A stretch of 45,556 nucleotides of DNA from Candidatus Ruthenibacterium merdigallinarum (GTDB taxonomy: Bacteria; Bacillota; Clostridia; Oscillospirales; Ruminococcaceae), in assembly GCA_019113785.1 (NCBI GenBank), contig DXGT01000115.1:1-45556 (forward strand), read 5' to 3'. Below, one piece after another: positions 7,093 through 15,859 of the stretch. The notes beneath the pieces are model-generated. The model was given only the letters and a program-made list of their open reading frames with translations. It was not told where the DNA came from and ran no database searches. The translations under genes were made by a program, and so were the position numbers. Numbering within the stretch: position 1 is the first letter of the stretch; every line of letters begins with the position of its first letter.

Positions 7093-9192
7093 TCACAGCA
7101 GCCGGCGCGCCGTCTCGATGAACTCCTGGCAGTGCGCGCGCTCGCGGCGCGCGGCGTCCGCCGCCTGCTGCGCGCGGCGGCGCTCCTCCTCCAGCGGGGC
7201 CAGCAGCTGGCTGCAAAACTCCTCCTGCGCGCCGTGCACCGTGCGCACGAAGCGCTGCGCGCCGTCCTCCAGCGCGCGGCGCGCCGCCTGCGCCGCCTCG
7301 TCCGCCGCGGCGCGGCACGCCTGCTCCAGCGCGGCGCGCTCGGCCTCGTTGGCCGCGCGCTCGGGAAAGCGCGCGCGCAGGCTCTCGCACAGCGCCTGCG
7401 TGCCCAGCGACATGCGCGGCGCGCAGATGTGCGCCAGCGCGCGGCGCACCATCTCCAGCACCGCCTCGCCCTGCGCCGGGCGGCCGATGGCCTCCAGCGC
7501 GCGCCGCGCGTACAAAACCAGATGGTTCTGTAAGCGCGCCGTGTCCATCATCGGGGCGTACACGCCGTCCCACACGAGCGCCGCCTCCTGCGGGAACTGC
7601 TTCAAAAAGTCGATCGTGTCCTGCGCTTCCCAGTACGGGCGCGCGCTCTCGCGCACGGAGTACTCCCGGTGCTTGCGCCCCCAGGTCCAGGGCTTCCACA
7701 GCGTGGCGTCCGACACGGTGACCGCCTCGCTGTGCAGCGTGACGTCCGCGCGCTCGGCCGGCGCGGGGGAAATGCGCCCCATCTCGTCCAGCGTGCGGCG
7801 CGCTTCGGCCAGCAGCGCCTCAAAGGGCTCGAGATATTCGTTGAACAGCGCCTCGCTCTGCGCGCGGATGCGCCGCGCGTCGGCCGCCAGCTGCGCGCCG
7901 CGCTCGTCCGTCCGGCGCGCCTCGGCGTCCAGCGCCTCGCTGCGCGCGCGCCGGCGGCGGCACAGCTCGTCCACAAGGCCGCGCGCCTCGGCCTGCGCCA
8001 CGGCGGCAAAGCTGTCGGCCTTGGCCGCCAGCGTCGCGTCCTTTTCGGCGGCGAAGCGGTCAAAGCAGGTGCGCACCTCGCCGAAATTGCCCACCGCGGC
8101 CAGCGCGGCCGCGTCCGGCGCGCTCTCGCCGAACAAACTGTGCGCAATGGCCCACTCGTCGGGCGTATAGTCCTCGGGCGCCTTGCCCGCCATGCGGTGC
8201 GCCGCGGCCGACACGAACACCGGCACGCGGCAGCTTCGCACCACCTCCAGCACGGGCGCGGGCGCGCCCGCGCGCTGCATCGTGCGCAGCACGCCATCCA
8301 GCTTTTCGGCGGCGCGCGCCGTCATCTCGGCGCGCACCCGGGCCGCGTCGGCCGGCGCGCCCGCGTTGGCCAGCGCCAGCGCGCCGTCGAACCGGCTGGC
8401 CACCAGGCACAGCCGGCGCACGCCCTTCTGCGGCAATTGCGACGCCAGCAGCGCCAGATCGTTTTCGTCGAGGAAATAGCCGCTGTGGCTCAAAAAGAAC
8501 GCGGCGTCGCACGCGCCGAGGTATTCGCGCGTGCGCTGCGAGCGCGAGAGCACCGGGTCGTTGAGGCCGGGCGTGTCCACGACGGACACGCCGCGCAGCT
8601 CGTCCCGGCAAAGGCCCAGCGTCACGCTTTTGACAAACGGCGCCTCCGCGCCGCGCCCGCCCGCCGTCTGCTCCAGCAGGTCGCCCAGCGCGCGCTCATC
8701 CGGGCAGGCGAACGACTGCGCGCCCTGCTCTGCGCAGCGCACGCGCGTGGCCTCCAGCCCCTCGCCCGCGCGCAGGATGTCGCGCGCGCCGCGCGCCGCC
8801 GGGCTCTCCAGCGGCACGGCCGCCGCCTTGCGCAGCTGCGCCCAGTCCTCCTCGGTGTAATATTCCACCGTCAGGCGCGCCTCCTGCGCGTATTCCAGCC
8901 GCGTGAGCACGGCCGTCTTCGGGCTGGCGGCCTGCGGCAGCAGGTCCTGCCCGCCGAACAAAAGCGTGTTCAAAAACGTGGATTTGCCCGCCTTCACCTG
9001 GCCGATCACCGCCAGGCTGAACGTGTGGCCCGCGTCGAAAAACGCGCGGCTGCTGCGGGCGTACGCGTCGCGCAGCTCGCACGCGGCGGCCTCCTCCTCG
9101 GGCCAGGGGGCCAGCTGCGCGCACAGCTCGTCCAGCGTGCGGGCAAAGCTGTCGGCGCGCCTGCGCGCCGCCTGCATCCTGTCAAACTGCAT
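7093..9192 (-). CDS. dynamin-like GTPase (second gene of tandem pair)
   Basis: 699 aa; G1 GQVKAGKSTFLN, G3 VVDTPGLND; long helical C-terminus. Confidence 0.88.
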   Translation of the reverse strand: MQFDRMQAARRRADSFARTLDELCAQLAPWPEEEAAACELRDAYARSSRAFFDAGHTFSLAVIGQVKAGKSTFLNTLLFGGQDLLPQAASPKTAVLTRLEYAQEARLTVEYYTEEDWAQLRKAAAVPLESPAARGARDILRAGEGLEATRVRCAEQGAQSFACPDERALGDLLEQTAGGRGAEAPFVKSVTLGLCRDELRGVSVVDTPGLNDPVLSRSQRTREYLGACDAAFFLSHSGYFLDENDLALLASQLPQKGVRRLCLVASRFDGALALANAGAPADAARVRAEMTARAAEKLDGVLRTMQRAGAPAPVLEVVRSCRVPVFVSAAAHRMAGKAPEDYTPDEWAIAHSLFGESAPDAAALAAVGNFGEVRTCFDRFAAEKDATLAAKADSFAAVAQAEARGLVDELCRRRRARSEALDAEARRTDERGAQLAADARRIRAQSEALFNEYLEPFEALLAEARRTLDEMGRISPAPAERADVTLHSEAVTVSDATLWKPWTWGRKHREYSVRESARPYWEAQDTIDFLKQFPQEAALVWDGVYAPMMDTARLQNHLVLYARRALEAIGRPAQGEAVLEMVRRALAHICAPRMSLGTQALCESLRARFPERAANEAERAALEQACRAAADEAAQAARRALEDGAQRFVRTVHGAQEEFCSQLLAPLEEERRRAQQAADAARRERAHCQEFIETARRLL

Positions 9193-10687
9193 CGTCCGCT
9201 CCCCCTTCTGCGCCGGTCAGCGCCGTCAGGGCCTCGAGGTCGGCCTGCAGCTCCTCCAGCGTGTGCCGGTGCGCCTCGTCCTCGGCGCTCTGCTCGCGGC
9301 GCGTGTCCTCCAGCGCCTTCTGCTGCGAGTCGAACTGCCCGTACAGCGGGCCCGACAGCGTCTCGCTCAGCGCGCGGAAGGCGGCCTGCCCGCCCTCGGA
9401 AAGGCAGCGGCCCACCAGCGCGCACAGCGCGTCGGCCAGCGCCTGCGGCCCCGCGGCCCCCGCGGCGGCAAACAGCGCCGCCGTGCCGCCGAACGCGCCG
9501 TCCACGGCCGTCTGCGCAAGGTCGGGCGGCGTCTCGGGCAGCGTCAGGCCGTACAGGCTCGCCAGCCGCCGCATGCCCTTTTCGTACATCTCCAGCACGG
9601 GGAACACGCGGCTGCGCGCCTCGGCGCGCACCACGCACAGCACCGCGCCGTCCGCGTACAGCGCCGGGTCCTGCCCGGCGGCGATCATGTCCGCCAGCGG
9701 CCCGGTGAGCGGCGAGAGCGTATCGCGGCTGTGCGCCGCGCCCTCCTCGGCGCCTTCGCGCACCAGCGCCGCGCCGCGCTCGTCCAGCGTGCGCACCGTG
9801 TCGTGCAGTTTTGCCAGCCGCGCGTCCATCACCTCGGCCTTGCGCGCCAGTTCCGGCGCGAGCAGGCGGCTGTTCTGCACGCGCGCCGCCAGATAGCGCG
9901 CCAGCGGCGCGGCCCCGTCGGCGAGCAGGCGGCGCGCCTGCGCGGCGCGCAGCGCGTCTGCGCGCTGCGCCTGCGCGCGGACGAACTGCGCCGCGGGCGG
10001 CGCGCCCTGCGCGCGGTACACGCGGCAGATCTGCGCGCCGGCAAGGCCCAGCTGGCGCCGGGCGCTCTCGCGCAGGTACCCCTCCATGCGCCCGAGCGCC
10101 GCCTCGCTGAACAGGTCGCACTTGGTCAAAACGCACAGCACGGGCCGCTCTTTTAGCGGCAGCGTCGACAAAAACGCCGCCATGCTCTCGGTGATGACGG
10201 GCGCGTCGGCCCCGAACACCAGGATGTACGCGCCCGCCTCGCGCGCGAGCTCGGCCGTCTGCGCATCCGTGCCGTGCGCGCCGATGCCGGGCGTGTCCAG
10301 CAGGCTGACGCCGGGCGTATCCTCCAGCGCCGGCAGCGGCAGGCCGGCGCGCGCCAGCTGCGCGCCGGCCAGCGCCTCGCCCACGCCGCGCAGCGCCGAC
10401 GGGTCGGCCCGGCACACGCGCCCGCCGCGCAGCACCTCCACGCCCTGTGTTCCGTAAAACAGCTCCACGGGCACGCGCGTCTCGCGGCACAGCGACACAT
10501 CCATCAGCTGCGCGCCGGCCAGCGCGTTCACCAGCGCGCTTTTGCCGGTGTTGAACGCGCCCAGCACCGCCACGCACACGCGGAACTGGCGCACGGCATC
10601 TGCGCCGCGCGTCAGCGCCTCGTCCGAAAGGCCGTATTTGCGGCACAGCCGCGCCGCCGCTTCCATGTTCTGCAAAAGCCCGTCCAT
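9182..10687 (-). CDS. dynamin-like GTPase (first gene of tandem pair)
   Basis: G1 GAFNTGKSALVN, G3 LLDTPGIG, G4 TKCD; start at 10687 (MDGLLQNMEAAARL) with GAGGG upstream; overlaps next gene by 11 nt. Confidence 0.88.
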   Translation of the reverse strand: MDGLLQNMEAAARLCRKYGLSDEALTRGADAVRQFRVCVAVLGAFNTGKSALVNALAGAQLMDVSLCRETRVPVELFYGTQGVEVLRGGRVCRADPSALRGVGEALAGAQLARAGLPLPALEDTPGVSLLDTPGIGAHGTDAQTAELAREAGAYILVFGADAPVITESMAAFLSTLPLKERPVLCVLTKCDLFSEAALGRMEGYLRESARRQLGLAGAQICRVYRAQGAPPAAQFVRAQAQRADALRAAQARRLLADGAAPLARYLAARVQNSRLLAPELARKAEVMDARLAKLHDTVRTLDERGAALVREGAEEGAAHSRDTLSPLTGPLADMIAAGQDPALYADGAVLCVVRAEARSRVFPVLEMYEKGMRRLASLYGLTLPETPPDLAQTAVDGAFGGTAALFAAAGAAGPQALADALCALVGRCLSEGGQAAFRALSETLSGPLYGQFDSQQKALEDTRREQSAEDEAHRHTLEELQADLEALTALTGAEGGADDAV

Positions 10688-10735
10688 GCGCGCACCCTCC
10701 CTCTCGCGCGGCGCCGCCGCGCTCTCCTGTTTCCT

Positions 10736-10764
10736 ATTATACTCCACGCGCGCGCATAAGCCAA
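10736..10764 (-). promoter_or_regulatory. promoter of dynamin operon
   Basis: Minus strand TTGGCT-17 nt-TATAAT. Confidence 0.6.
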
Positions 10765-10872
10765 TCCCAACCGGAAAGGTTTGCACTCGGCGCGGTTTCG
10801 TGATAGAATAAGCAGACAGAAAGCGCCGGGTTCCCGGCGCTGTACACAACAGCCAAAAGGGGGAAGCGCCGC

Positions 10873-11607
10873 ATGGATACGCCTGTTTTTTCCATCGCCC
10901 TGTGCGACGACGACCCCGCCGACCTGCGCGCGGCCGAGACGCTCACCCGCAGCATCCTCGCCGAAAAGGGCGCGGCCTTCCGCCTGCGCTGCTTCTCCTC
11001 GCCGCGCGCGCTGCTGGACGCGCTGCGCGCCGACCCGCAGCAGTTCCACATGCTCCTGCTGGACATCATGATGGACTCCCTGGACGGCATGACGCTGGCC
11101 GAGACGCTGCGCCGCGAAAAAGTGGCCGCGCGCATCGTGTTCGTCACCAGCAACACCGAGCTGTCCATGGCGGCGCGCGGCTACGAGGTGCAGGCCAGCC
11201 GCTACCTCTCCAAGCCCCTGCAGCGCGAGCGCCTGCGCGAGGCGCTGGAGCACTGCTACGCCGCCTCGTTTCAAAAAAAAGAGATCCTTGTGTACGCCGA
11301 AGGCGGCCATCACAGGATCTCGGTGAGCGATATCCAGTACATCGAGGTGCAGGGGCGCGGCACCGTGTTCGTGTCGGCCTCGGGCCGGCTTGTGACGCAC
11401 AACAAGATCTCGGACCTCGAAAACCTGTCCGCCCTGGCGGATTTCGCGCGCTGCCACCAGAGCTTCCTCGTCAACTTGGAGCAGTTGGTCAGCGTGCGCC
11501 GCTACACCGCCGTTCTGTGCGGCGGCGTGGAGGTGCCCGTCAGCAAGCAGCGCTACGACGCCACGCGCCGCCGCCTGCTGGATTATCTCAATCAGGACGT
11601 GCGCTGA
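10873..11607 (+). CDS. LytTR-family response regulator
   Basis: 244 aa; IALCDDDPADL, LLDIMMDSLDGM, C-terminal IQYIEVQGRGTVFVSASGRLVTHNKISDLE and FARCHQSFLVNLEQL (LytTR). Confidence 0.93.
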   Translation: MDTPVFSIALCDDDPADLRAAETLTRSILAEKGAAFRLRCFSSPRALLDALRADPQQFHMLLLDIMMDSLDGMTLAETLRREKVAARIVFVTSNTELSMAARGYEVQASRYLSKPLQRERLREALEHCYAASFQKKEILVYAEGGHHRISVSDIQYIEVQGRGTVFVSASGRLVTHNKISDLENLSALADFARCHQSFLVNLEQLVSVRRYTAVLCGGVEVPVSKQRYDATRRRLLDYLNQDVR

Positions 11608-13529
11608 GCGCCGTCCCCCGCCGGCAGCGCCAGGCGCAGCCGGAAGCGCCCGTTTTCGCGCCGGATGTCCAGCAGGCCGCCGCAGCGCTCGGTGACCTGC
11701 TCGATGATCTTGAGCCCATAGCCATGCTCCGGCATGGCTTTTTCTGTTTCCTCCTCGCGCGCGGGGGCGGCCGCGGCGCGGCAGGTGTTCTCGCACCAGA
11801 AGCAGAAAAATCCGTTTTTCATGTGCATGTCCAGCGTGATGTGCGGCGCTTCGCTCTCGGCGGCCGCCGCACAGGCGTTTTCCAGCGCGTTCATCAGCAG
11901 GCTGCACAGATCCTGGTCGCTGATGGGCAGGCGCGCGGGCGCCGCGGCGCTGCGCACCTCCACCGCCACGCCGGCGTGCGCCGCGTCGGACAGGCGGCTG
12001 TTCACGATCACGTCGATCATATAATTGCCCGTGTTCACATAGCGCGGGATGGCCTCGTCGCGCTTCACCAGCTCGCGCACATAGTCGGCCGCGCGCGCGG
12101 TCTCGCCGCCGTCCAGCATGGCCGCCAGCGCCGTGAGGTGGTGGCGCATGTCGTGGCGCAGCATCATCACCTGCTCGTCGCGCTCGCGCAGGTCGCGGTA
12201 GCTCTGCTGCGCCAGCGCGTACTGCATGTTCAGCACGCGCATCTCCGTGCCGCGGCGCACGATGTCGCGCACGGTGGTGATGACCACCGCCAGCACGCTG
12301 CCCGTCAGCAGCAGCACGCGTGTGACGATGAGCACCGCGTGCGGCGAGCGCTGGCGCACCGCCGCGCGGATGGCCCCGAGGGCCGCCGTGCCCTGCAGCG
12401 GAGTGAACGCGCCGCCCGACGCGATCATCAAGACGAACAAAATGGCCCACAGCGCCGCCAGCGCGGCGATGGTGGCGGTCACCACGCGGAAGAACGGCGT
12501 GCCGGCGCGCGCCTCCAGCGCGCCGAACACGATGGCCGCCCACAGGCACGCGATGCGGCACAGCATGGCCGCGCCGTCCACCCACGCGGGCGCAACGCCC
12601 GCGCTGGCCGCCCAGGCCGCGGGGATGCTGACCGCCATCAGCGCCACCACCGCCCAGAAGGGCTTTTGCAGCCGGCGCATGCGCGAGAGCAGGAACAAAA
12701 GCAGCGCCAGCAGGCTGAGGTACGGGTTGAGGTACACGCTGAGCCGGCTCAGCATGTCCGCGCCGGGATATTCGCTGAAGAGCGGCGCCTGCGTCACCGC
12801 GTCGCCCGCCCACAGCAGCGCGAACAGCGACAGGAACACAAGCCCCGCGTCGAACACGCCCTTATAGGCCTGGTACAAAAACAGCGCGATGCCCATCAGG
12901 CACACGGCGGACAGCGCCGTCGTGAACGCCGACGTCTGCGCCGCGCTCGCGGCCAGCTGGCCGTGCGCGGGGTCAGTGGCGTACAGCGTCACCGCGCAGG
13001 CCACGGCGTCGTCCGGATAGCCGGGCTTTTCGCCCACGCTCGCGCCCTGGGCGATGGTCAGCGTCTTGCCGACATACCCGTCCGGCAGCGACAGGCGCAG
13101 CGGCTCGCGCCGGTCGCTCTCGTGCATGGGCAGCACGACATAGCCGATGCGGTTGTCGGCCTCGGGCGCGTCCGTGTACAGCAGCGCGCCGTCCAAGAAA
13201 ACAGCCACGCTGCGGTTGGCGGCGTCGATCTCCAGCAGCGCTCCGTCCATCTCCTGCGTCAGCGTATATTCATAATAAAAAGTCTGGCCCGGCTCGGTCA
13301 GGCCCTGGTACACGCCGCCGCTCACCCGCGTCAGCGGCGTCTCCTCGCCGGCTTCGTCCGTGTAAAAGCGCCAGCCCTCGTCGCTGCCGGCGCTCAGCAG
13401 GGCGACGCTCTCGCTGGGCGCGGCGCGCCAGTACATCGTCATCGAGGGGATCAGCGCGGCCAAAAGCAGCAGCGACAGGAAGAGCGCCGCGGCGAATTTC
13501 TTTTTCACGGGGCACCCCTCCTTGCACAC
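11592..13529 (-). CDS. 7TM/GHKL sensor histidine kinase (AgrC/NatK type)
   Basis: 645 aa; extracellular domain, multiple TMs, LRHDMRHHLTALAAML phospho-acceptor region, C-terminal GHKL ATPase (GYGLKIIEQ). Confidence 0.9.
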   Translation of the reverse strand: MCKEGCPVKKKFAAALFLSLLLLAALIPSMTMYWRAAPSESVALLSAGSDEGWRFYTDEAGEETPLTRVSGGVYQGLTEPGQTFYYEYTLTQEMDGALLEIDAANRSVAVFLDGALLYTDAPEADNRIGYVVLPMHESDRREPLRLSLPDGYVGKTLTIAQGASVGEKPGYPDDAVACAVTLYATDPAHGQLAASAAQTSAFTTALSAVCLMGIALFLYQAYKGVFDAGLVFLSLFALLWAGDAVTQAPLFSEYPGADMLSRLSVYLNPYLSLLALLLFLLSRMRRLQKPFWAVVALMAVSIPAAWAASAGVAPAWVDGAAMLCRIACLWAAIVFGALEARAGTPFFRVVTATIAALAALWAILFVLMIASGGAFTPLQGTAALGAIRAAVRQRSPHAVLIVTRVLLLTGSVLAVVITTVRDIVRRGTEMRVLNMQYALAQQSYRDLRERDEQVMMLRHDMRHHLTALAAMLDGGETARAADYVRELVKRDEAIPRYVNTGNYMIDVIVNSRLSDAAHAGVAVEVRSAAAPARLPISDQDLCSLLMNALENACAAAAESEAPHITLDMHMKNGFFCFWCENTCRAAAAPAREEETEKAMPEHGYGLKIIEQVTERCGGLLDIRRENGRFRLRLALPAGDGAQRTS

Positions 13530-13688
13530 GATCCTTTACTAAAAAGAGTAACAGCCGCAGGGGCGGATGTCAACCGCCGCGGCGGCGCAAAACGTCCCGT
13601 TTTTGCACGCTGTTTCCCAAATGTGCAAAAACGGCCGAAATGGGCAAAACGGCGCTGTGCGCCGCACGCCTTTCGCGCGCTGCGCGCC

Positions 13689-13718
13689 TTGACAGCGCCG
13701 CGCGCAGCGTGCTATAAT
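13689..13718 (+). promoter_or_regulatory. consensus sigma-70/A promoter TTGACA-18-TATAAT
   Basis: TTGACA 13689-13694, TATAAT 13713-13718; about 220 nt upstream of the ECF gene. Confidence 0.9.
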
Positions 13719-13724
13719 CATGCC

Positions 13725-13897
13725 CAGAGCAAACGGGCGGCACGAAGCCGCCTTTCGCCCCGCAGACGGGGCCTGCGGCCGCTTTGTCGCGGCTGCGCGC
13801 CGGGCCTTGCCCGGCAGGAAAATATGCGTTCACTCGAACCGGGCGTCACGAAGGCGCCGGCGCGCGGGGCAGCCCCCTGCGCACCGGCGCCTTTTTT
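13725..13897 (+). ncRNA. candidate cis-regulatory leader RNA (riboswitch/attenuator) of ECF transporter operon
   Basis: Hairpins at 13736-13752 (GGCGGC-ACGAA-GCCGCC), 13756-13771 (GCCCCG-CAGA-CGGGGC), about 13773-13797 and about 13799-13815; then GGCGTC-ACGAA-GGCGCC (13842-13858), whose 3' arm is also the 5' arm of a terminator (13851-13897). Confidence 0.7.
13851..13897 (+). terminator. intrinsic terminator within ECF leader
   Basis: AAGGCGCCGG...CCGGCGCCTTTTTT. Confidence 0.9.
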
Positions 13898-13937
13898 CAT
13901 CCCGCCGCAGTGCGCAGCGAGAAAGGAAGACCATCCG

Positions 13938-14477
13938 ATGAATCCGAACATGAAAAAGCTGACCTACTCGGCGCTGTTTCTGGCGCTGGCCTTCATCCTG
14001 CCGTTCTTCACGGGGCAGATCCCGCAGATCGGCAGCATGCTCAGCCCGATGCACCTGCCGGTGATGCTGTGCGGCTTTGTGTGCGGCGGGCCGTGGGGGC
14101 TGGCCGTGGGCTTTGCCGCGCCGCTGCTGCGCAGCCTGACGCTGGGCATGCCGCCGCTGTTCCCCACCGCGCTGGCCATGGCGTTCGAGCTGGCGGCATA
14201 CGGGCTGTTCTGCGGCGTGTTTTACGACCTGCTGCGCAAAAAGTGCTCCTCGCTCAAGGCGTGCTACATCGCGCTGGCCGGCGCCATGCTGGCCGGCCGC
14301 CTGGTGTGGGGGGCCGCGCAGTTCGTGCTGCTGGGCGTCAGCGGCGGCAGCTTCACCTTTTCGGCGTTCCTGGCCGGGGCGTTCTTCAACGCCGTGCCGG
14401 CCATCGTGGTGCAGCTCGCCCTTGTGCCGGCCATCGTGACGCTGCTCGAGCGCGCGGGCGCGCGGGCCCGCACATGA
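13938..14477 (+). CDS. ECF transporter S component
   Basis: 179 aa; MKKLTYSALFLALAFILPFFTGQIPQIGSMLSPMHLPVMLCGFVCGGPWGLAVGF, typical S-component fold; RBS GAAAGGAAG. Confidence 0.85.
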   Translation: MNPNMKKLTYSALFLALAFILPFFTGQIPQIGSMLSPMHLPVMLCGFVCGGPWGLAVGFAAPLLRSLTLGMPPLFPTALAMAFELAAYGLFCGVFYDLLRKKCSSLKACYIALAGAMLAGRLVWGAAQFVLLGVSGGSFTFSAFLAGAFFNAVPAIVVQLALVPAIVTLLERAGARART

Positions 14478-15568
14478 GCGTCTTTGCGCCCGAGGCGCTG
14501 GCGCGCACATTGGCGGACCATGCGCGGCGCTATCCGCTGATGGAGGCCGCCGACGCCGTCAAGCTGTGCCACCAGGCCGCCTTCGGCGCGGCGCATTTCT
14601 GCGCGGGCGAGGCCGAGGCGCTCGCGGCGCTCATCGCCGAGAGCGCACCGGTGACGCCAGACGCCGCCGCGCCGCTGTGCGAAGCGCTGGGCGGGCCCGC
14701 CGCCGCGTGCCGCGTGTCGCTGGCGGCGGCAAAGGCGCAGGGCCTTTCGGCCGGCACGCTGGCGCGCCTGTTTGCGCTTTCGGCCAGCGCGCCGCAGCCC
14801 GAGGGCGCGAAGGAGTGGTTCGCCGCGGCGCTGGACGCGCTGCCAGCATTGGCGCAGAGCGTCCCGCTGCCCTTCACCGCGCAGCAGGCGGTCGAGGCCG
14901 TCGCGCGCTGGCGCGCCGCAGGCTGCGGCGTGCCGCGCCATTCGCAGCGCTACCGGCAGGCTTATGCGCCGCACTACCGCGTGCTGTCCGGCCCGGCGGC
15001 CCGCCTTGCGCCGCTGGCCGCCGCCGTGGACGCGCGCGCCGCGCGCCTTTCGCCCGGCCGGCGGCTGAGCGTGGCGATGGACGGCTTTGCCGCCGCCGGC
15101 AAAACGACAGCCGCCGGCCTTCTGGGCGCGGTGTTTTCGGCGGACGTCGTGCACATGGACCATTTCTTTTTGCCAAAAGAGCTGCGCACGCCGCAGCGGC
15201 TGGCCCAGCCGGGCGGCAACGTGCATTACGAGCGCTTTGCCGCGCAGGTGGCGCCGCACCTTGCGCGGCGCGAGGCGTTTTGCTACGATATTTTCGACTG
15301 CGCGCGCATGGAGACGGCCGGGGCCGCCCGCATCGGCGACGGGCCCGTGCTGTTTGTGGAGGGCGCGTACGCCATGCACCCCGCGTGCGGCGGCGAATAC
15401 GGCGTGACGGCCTTTTTCGACGCCGGCGAAGCCACCCAACGCGCGCGCATTCTGGCGCGCAACGGCGAAGACTGCTGGCCGCGCTTTCGCGACAAATGGA
15501 TCCCGCTCGAGCGCGCGTACGAGCGCGCGTTCGGCGTCATGTGCCGCGCGCAGATGGTCGTGCGCTGA
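14474..15568 (+). CDS. P-loop (uridine-kinase-like) kinase with N-terminal helical domain
   Basis: ATGA overlap with the ECF gene; SVAMDGFAAAGKTTAAGLLG Walker A, VVHMDHFFLPKELRTPQRLAQPGGNVHYERF, FVEGAYAMHP. Confidence 0.8.
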   Translation: MSVFAPEALARTLADHARRYPLMEAADAVKLCHQAAFGAAHFCAGEAEALAALIAESAPVTPDAAAPLCEALGGPAAACRVSLAAAKAQGLSAGTLARLFALSASAPQPEGAKEWFAAALDALPALAQSVPLPFTAQQAVEAVARWRAAGCGVPRHSQRYRQAYAPHYRVLSGPAARLAPLAAAVDARAARLSPGRRLSVAMDGFAAAGKTTAAGLLGAVFSADVVHMDHFFLPKELRTPQRLAQPGGNVHYERFAAQVAPHLARREAFCYDIFDCARMETAGAARIGDGPVLFVEGAYAMHPACGGEYGVTAFFDAGEATQRARILARNGEDCWPRFRDKWIPLERAYERAFGVMCRAQMVVR

Positions 15569-15596
15569 CGGCGCGCGATTCCCGCGCCGTTTTTTG
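15567..15596 (+). terminator. intrinsic terminator
   Basis: ACGGCGCG...CGCGCCGTTTTTT directly after the kinase stop. Confidence 0.85.
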
Positions 15597-15608
15597 TGAA
15601 AAATGGTA

Positions 15609-15637
15609 TTGACTTTTTCGCAGAAAGAGAATATAAT
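15609..15637 (+). promoter_or_regulatory. tRNA promoter TTGACT-17-TATAAT
   Basis: Near-consensus elements about 30 nt upstream of the tRNA. Confidence 0.85.
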
Positions 15638-15666
15638 AATTCTCGTCGCTGAAAGCGGCGCGATAT

Positions 15667-15742
15667 TCCTCCTTAGCTCAGTTGGCAGAGCATGCGGCTG
15701 TTAACCGCAGGGTCGTTGGTTCGAGCCCAACAGGGGGAGCCA
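15667..15742 (+). tRNA. tRNA-Asn (anticodon GTT), CCA encoded
   Basis: TCCTCCTTAGCTCAGTTGGCAGAGCATGCGGCTGTTAACCGCAGGGTCGTTGGTTCGAGCCCAACAGGGGGAGCCA; complete cloverleaf. Confidence 0.98.
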
Positions 15743-15744
15743 CT

Positions 15745-15778
15745 TATCCCGGATGCCCAGGCATCCGGGATTTTTCTT
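15745..15778 (+). terminator. intrinsic terminator after tRNA
   Basis: ATCCCGGATGCCCAGGCATCCGGGATTTTTCTTTTT. Confidence 0.92.
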
Positions 15779-15859
15779 TTTCCCGCTTTCCCGCCCTGTG
15801 TCCCCTCCCCTGCGGGCCGCCGGCGCGGAACGCGCCAAGGCAAGAAAGGATGCTGCACG

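Noticed and set aside
5414-7699. 761-aa minus-strand ORF
   Set aside because: Overlaps sensory-hydrogenase, DRTGG and PHP genes on the opposite strand; no recognisable domain.
13731-13771. T-box antiterminator resemblance (AACGGGCGGCACG...TTTCGCCCC)
   Set aside because: The promoter is only about 13 nt upstream, so there is no room for T-box Stem I/specifier; the TGGNACCGCG core is not present.
10902-14477. 1191-aa plus-strand ORF in the track
   Set aside because: Shadow ORF in high-GC DNA: arginine/alanine-rich antisense translation over the real kinase gene, becoming real only at the ECF S component (13938-14477).
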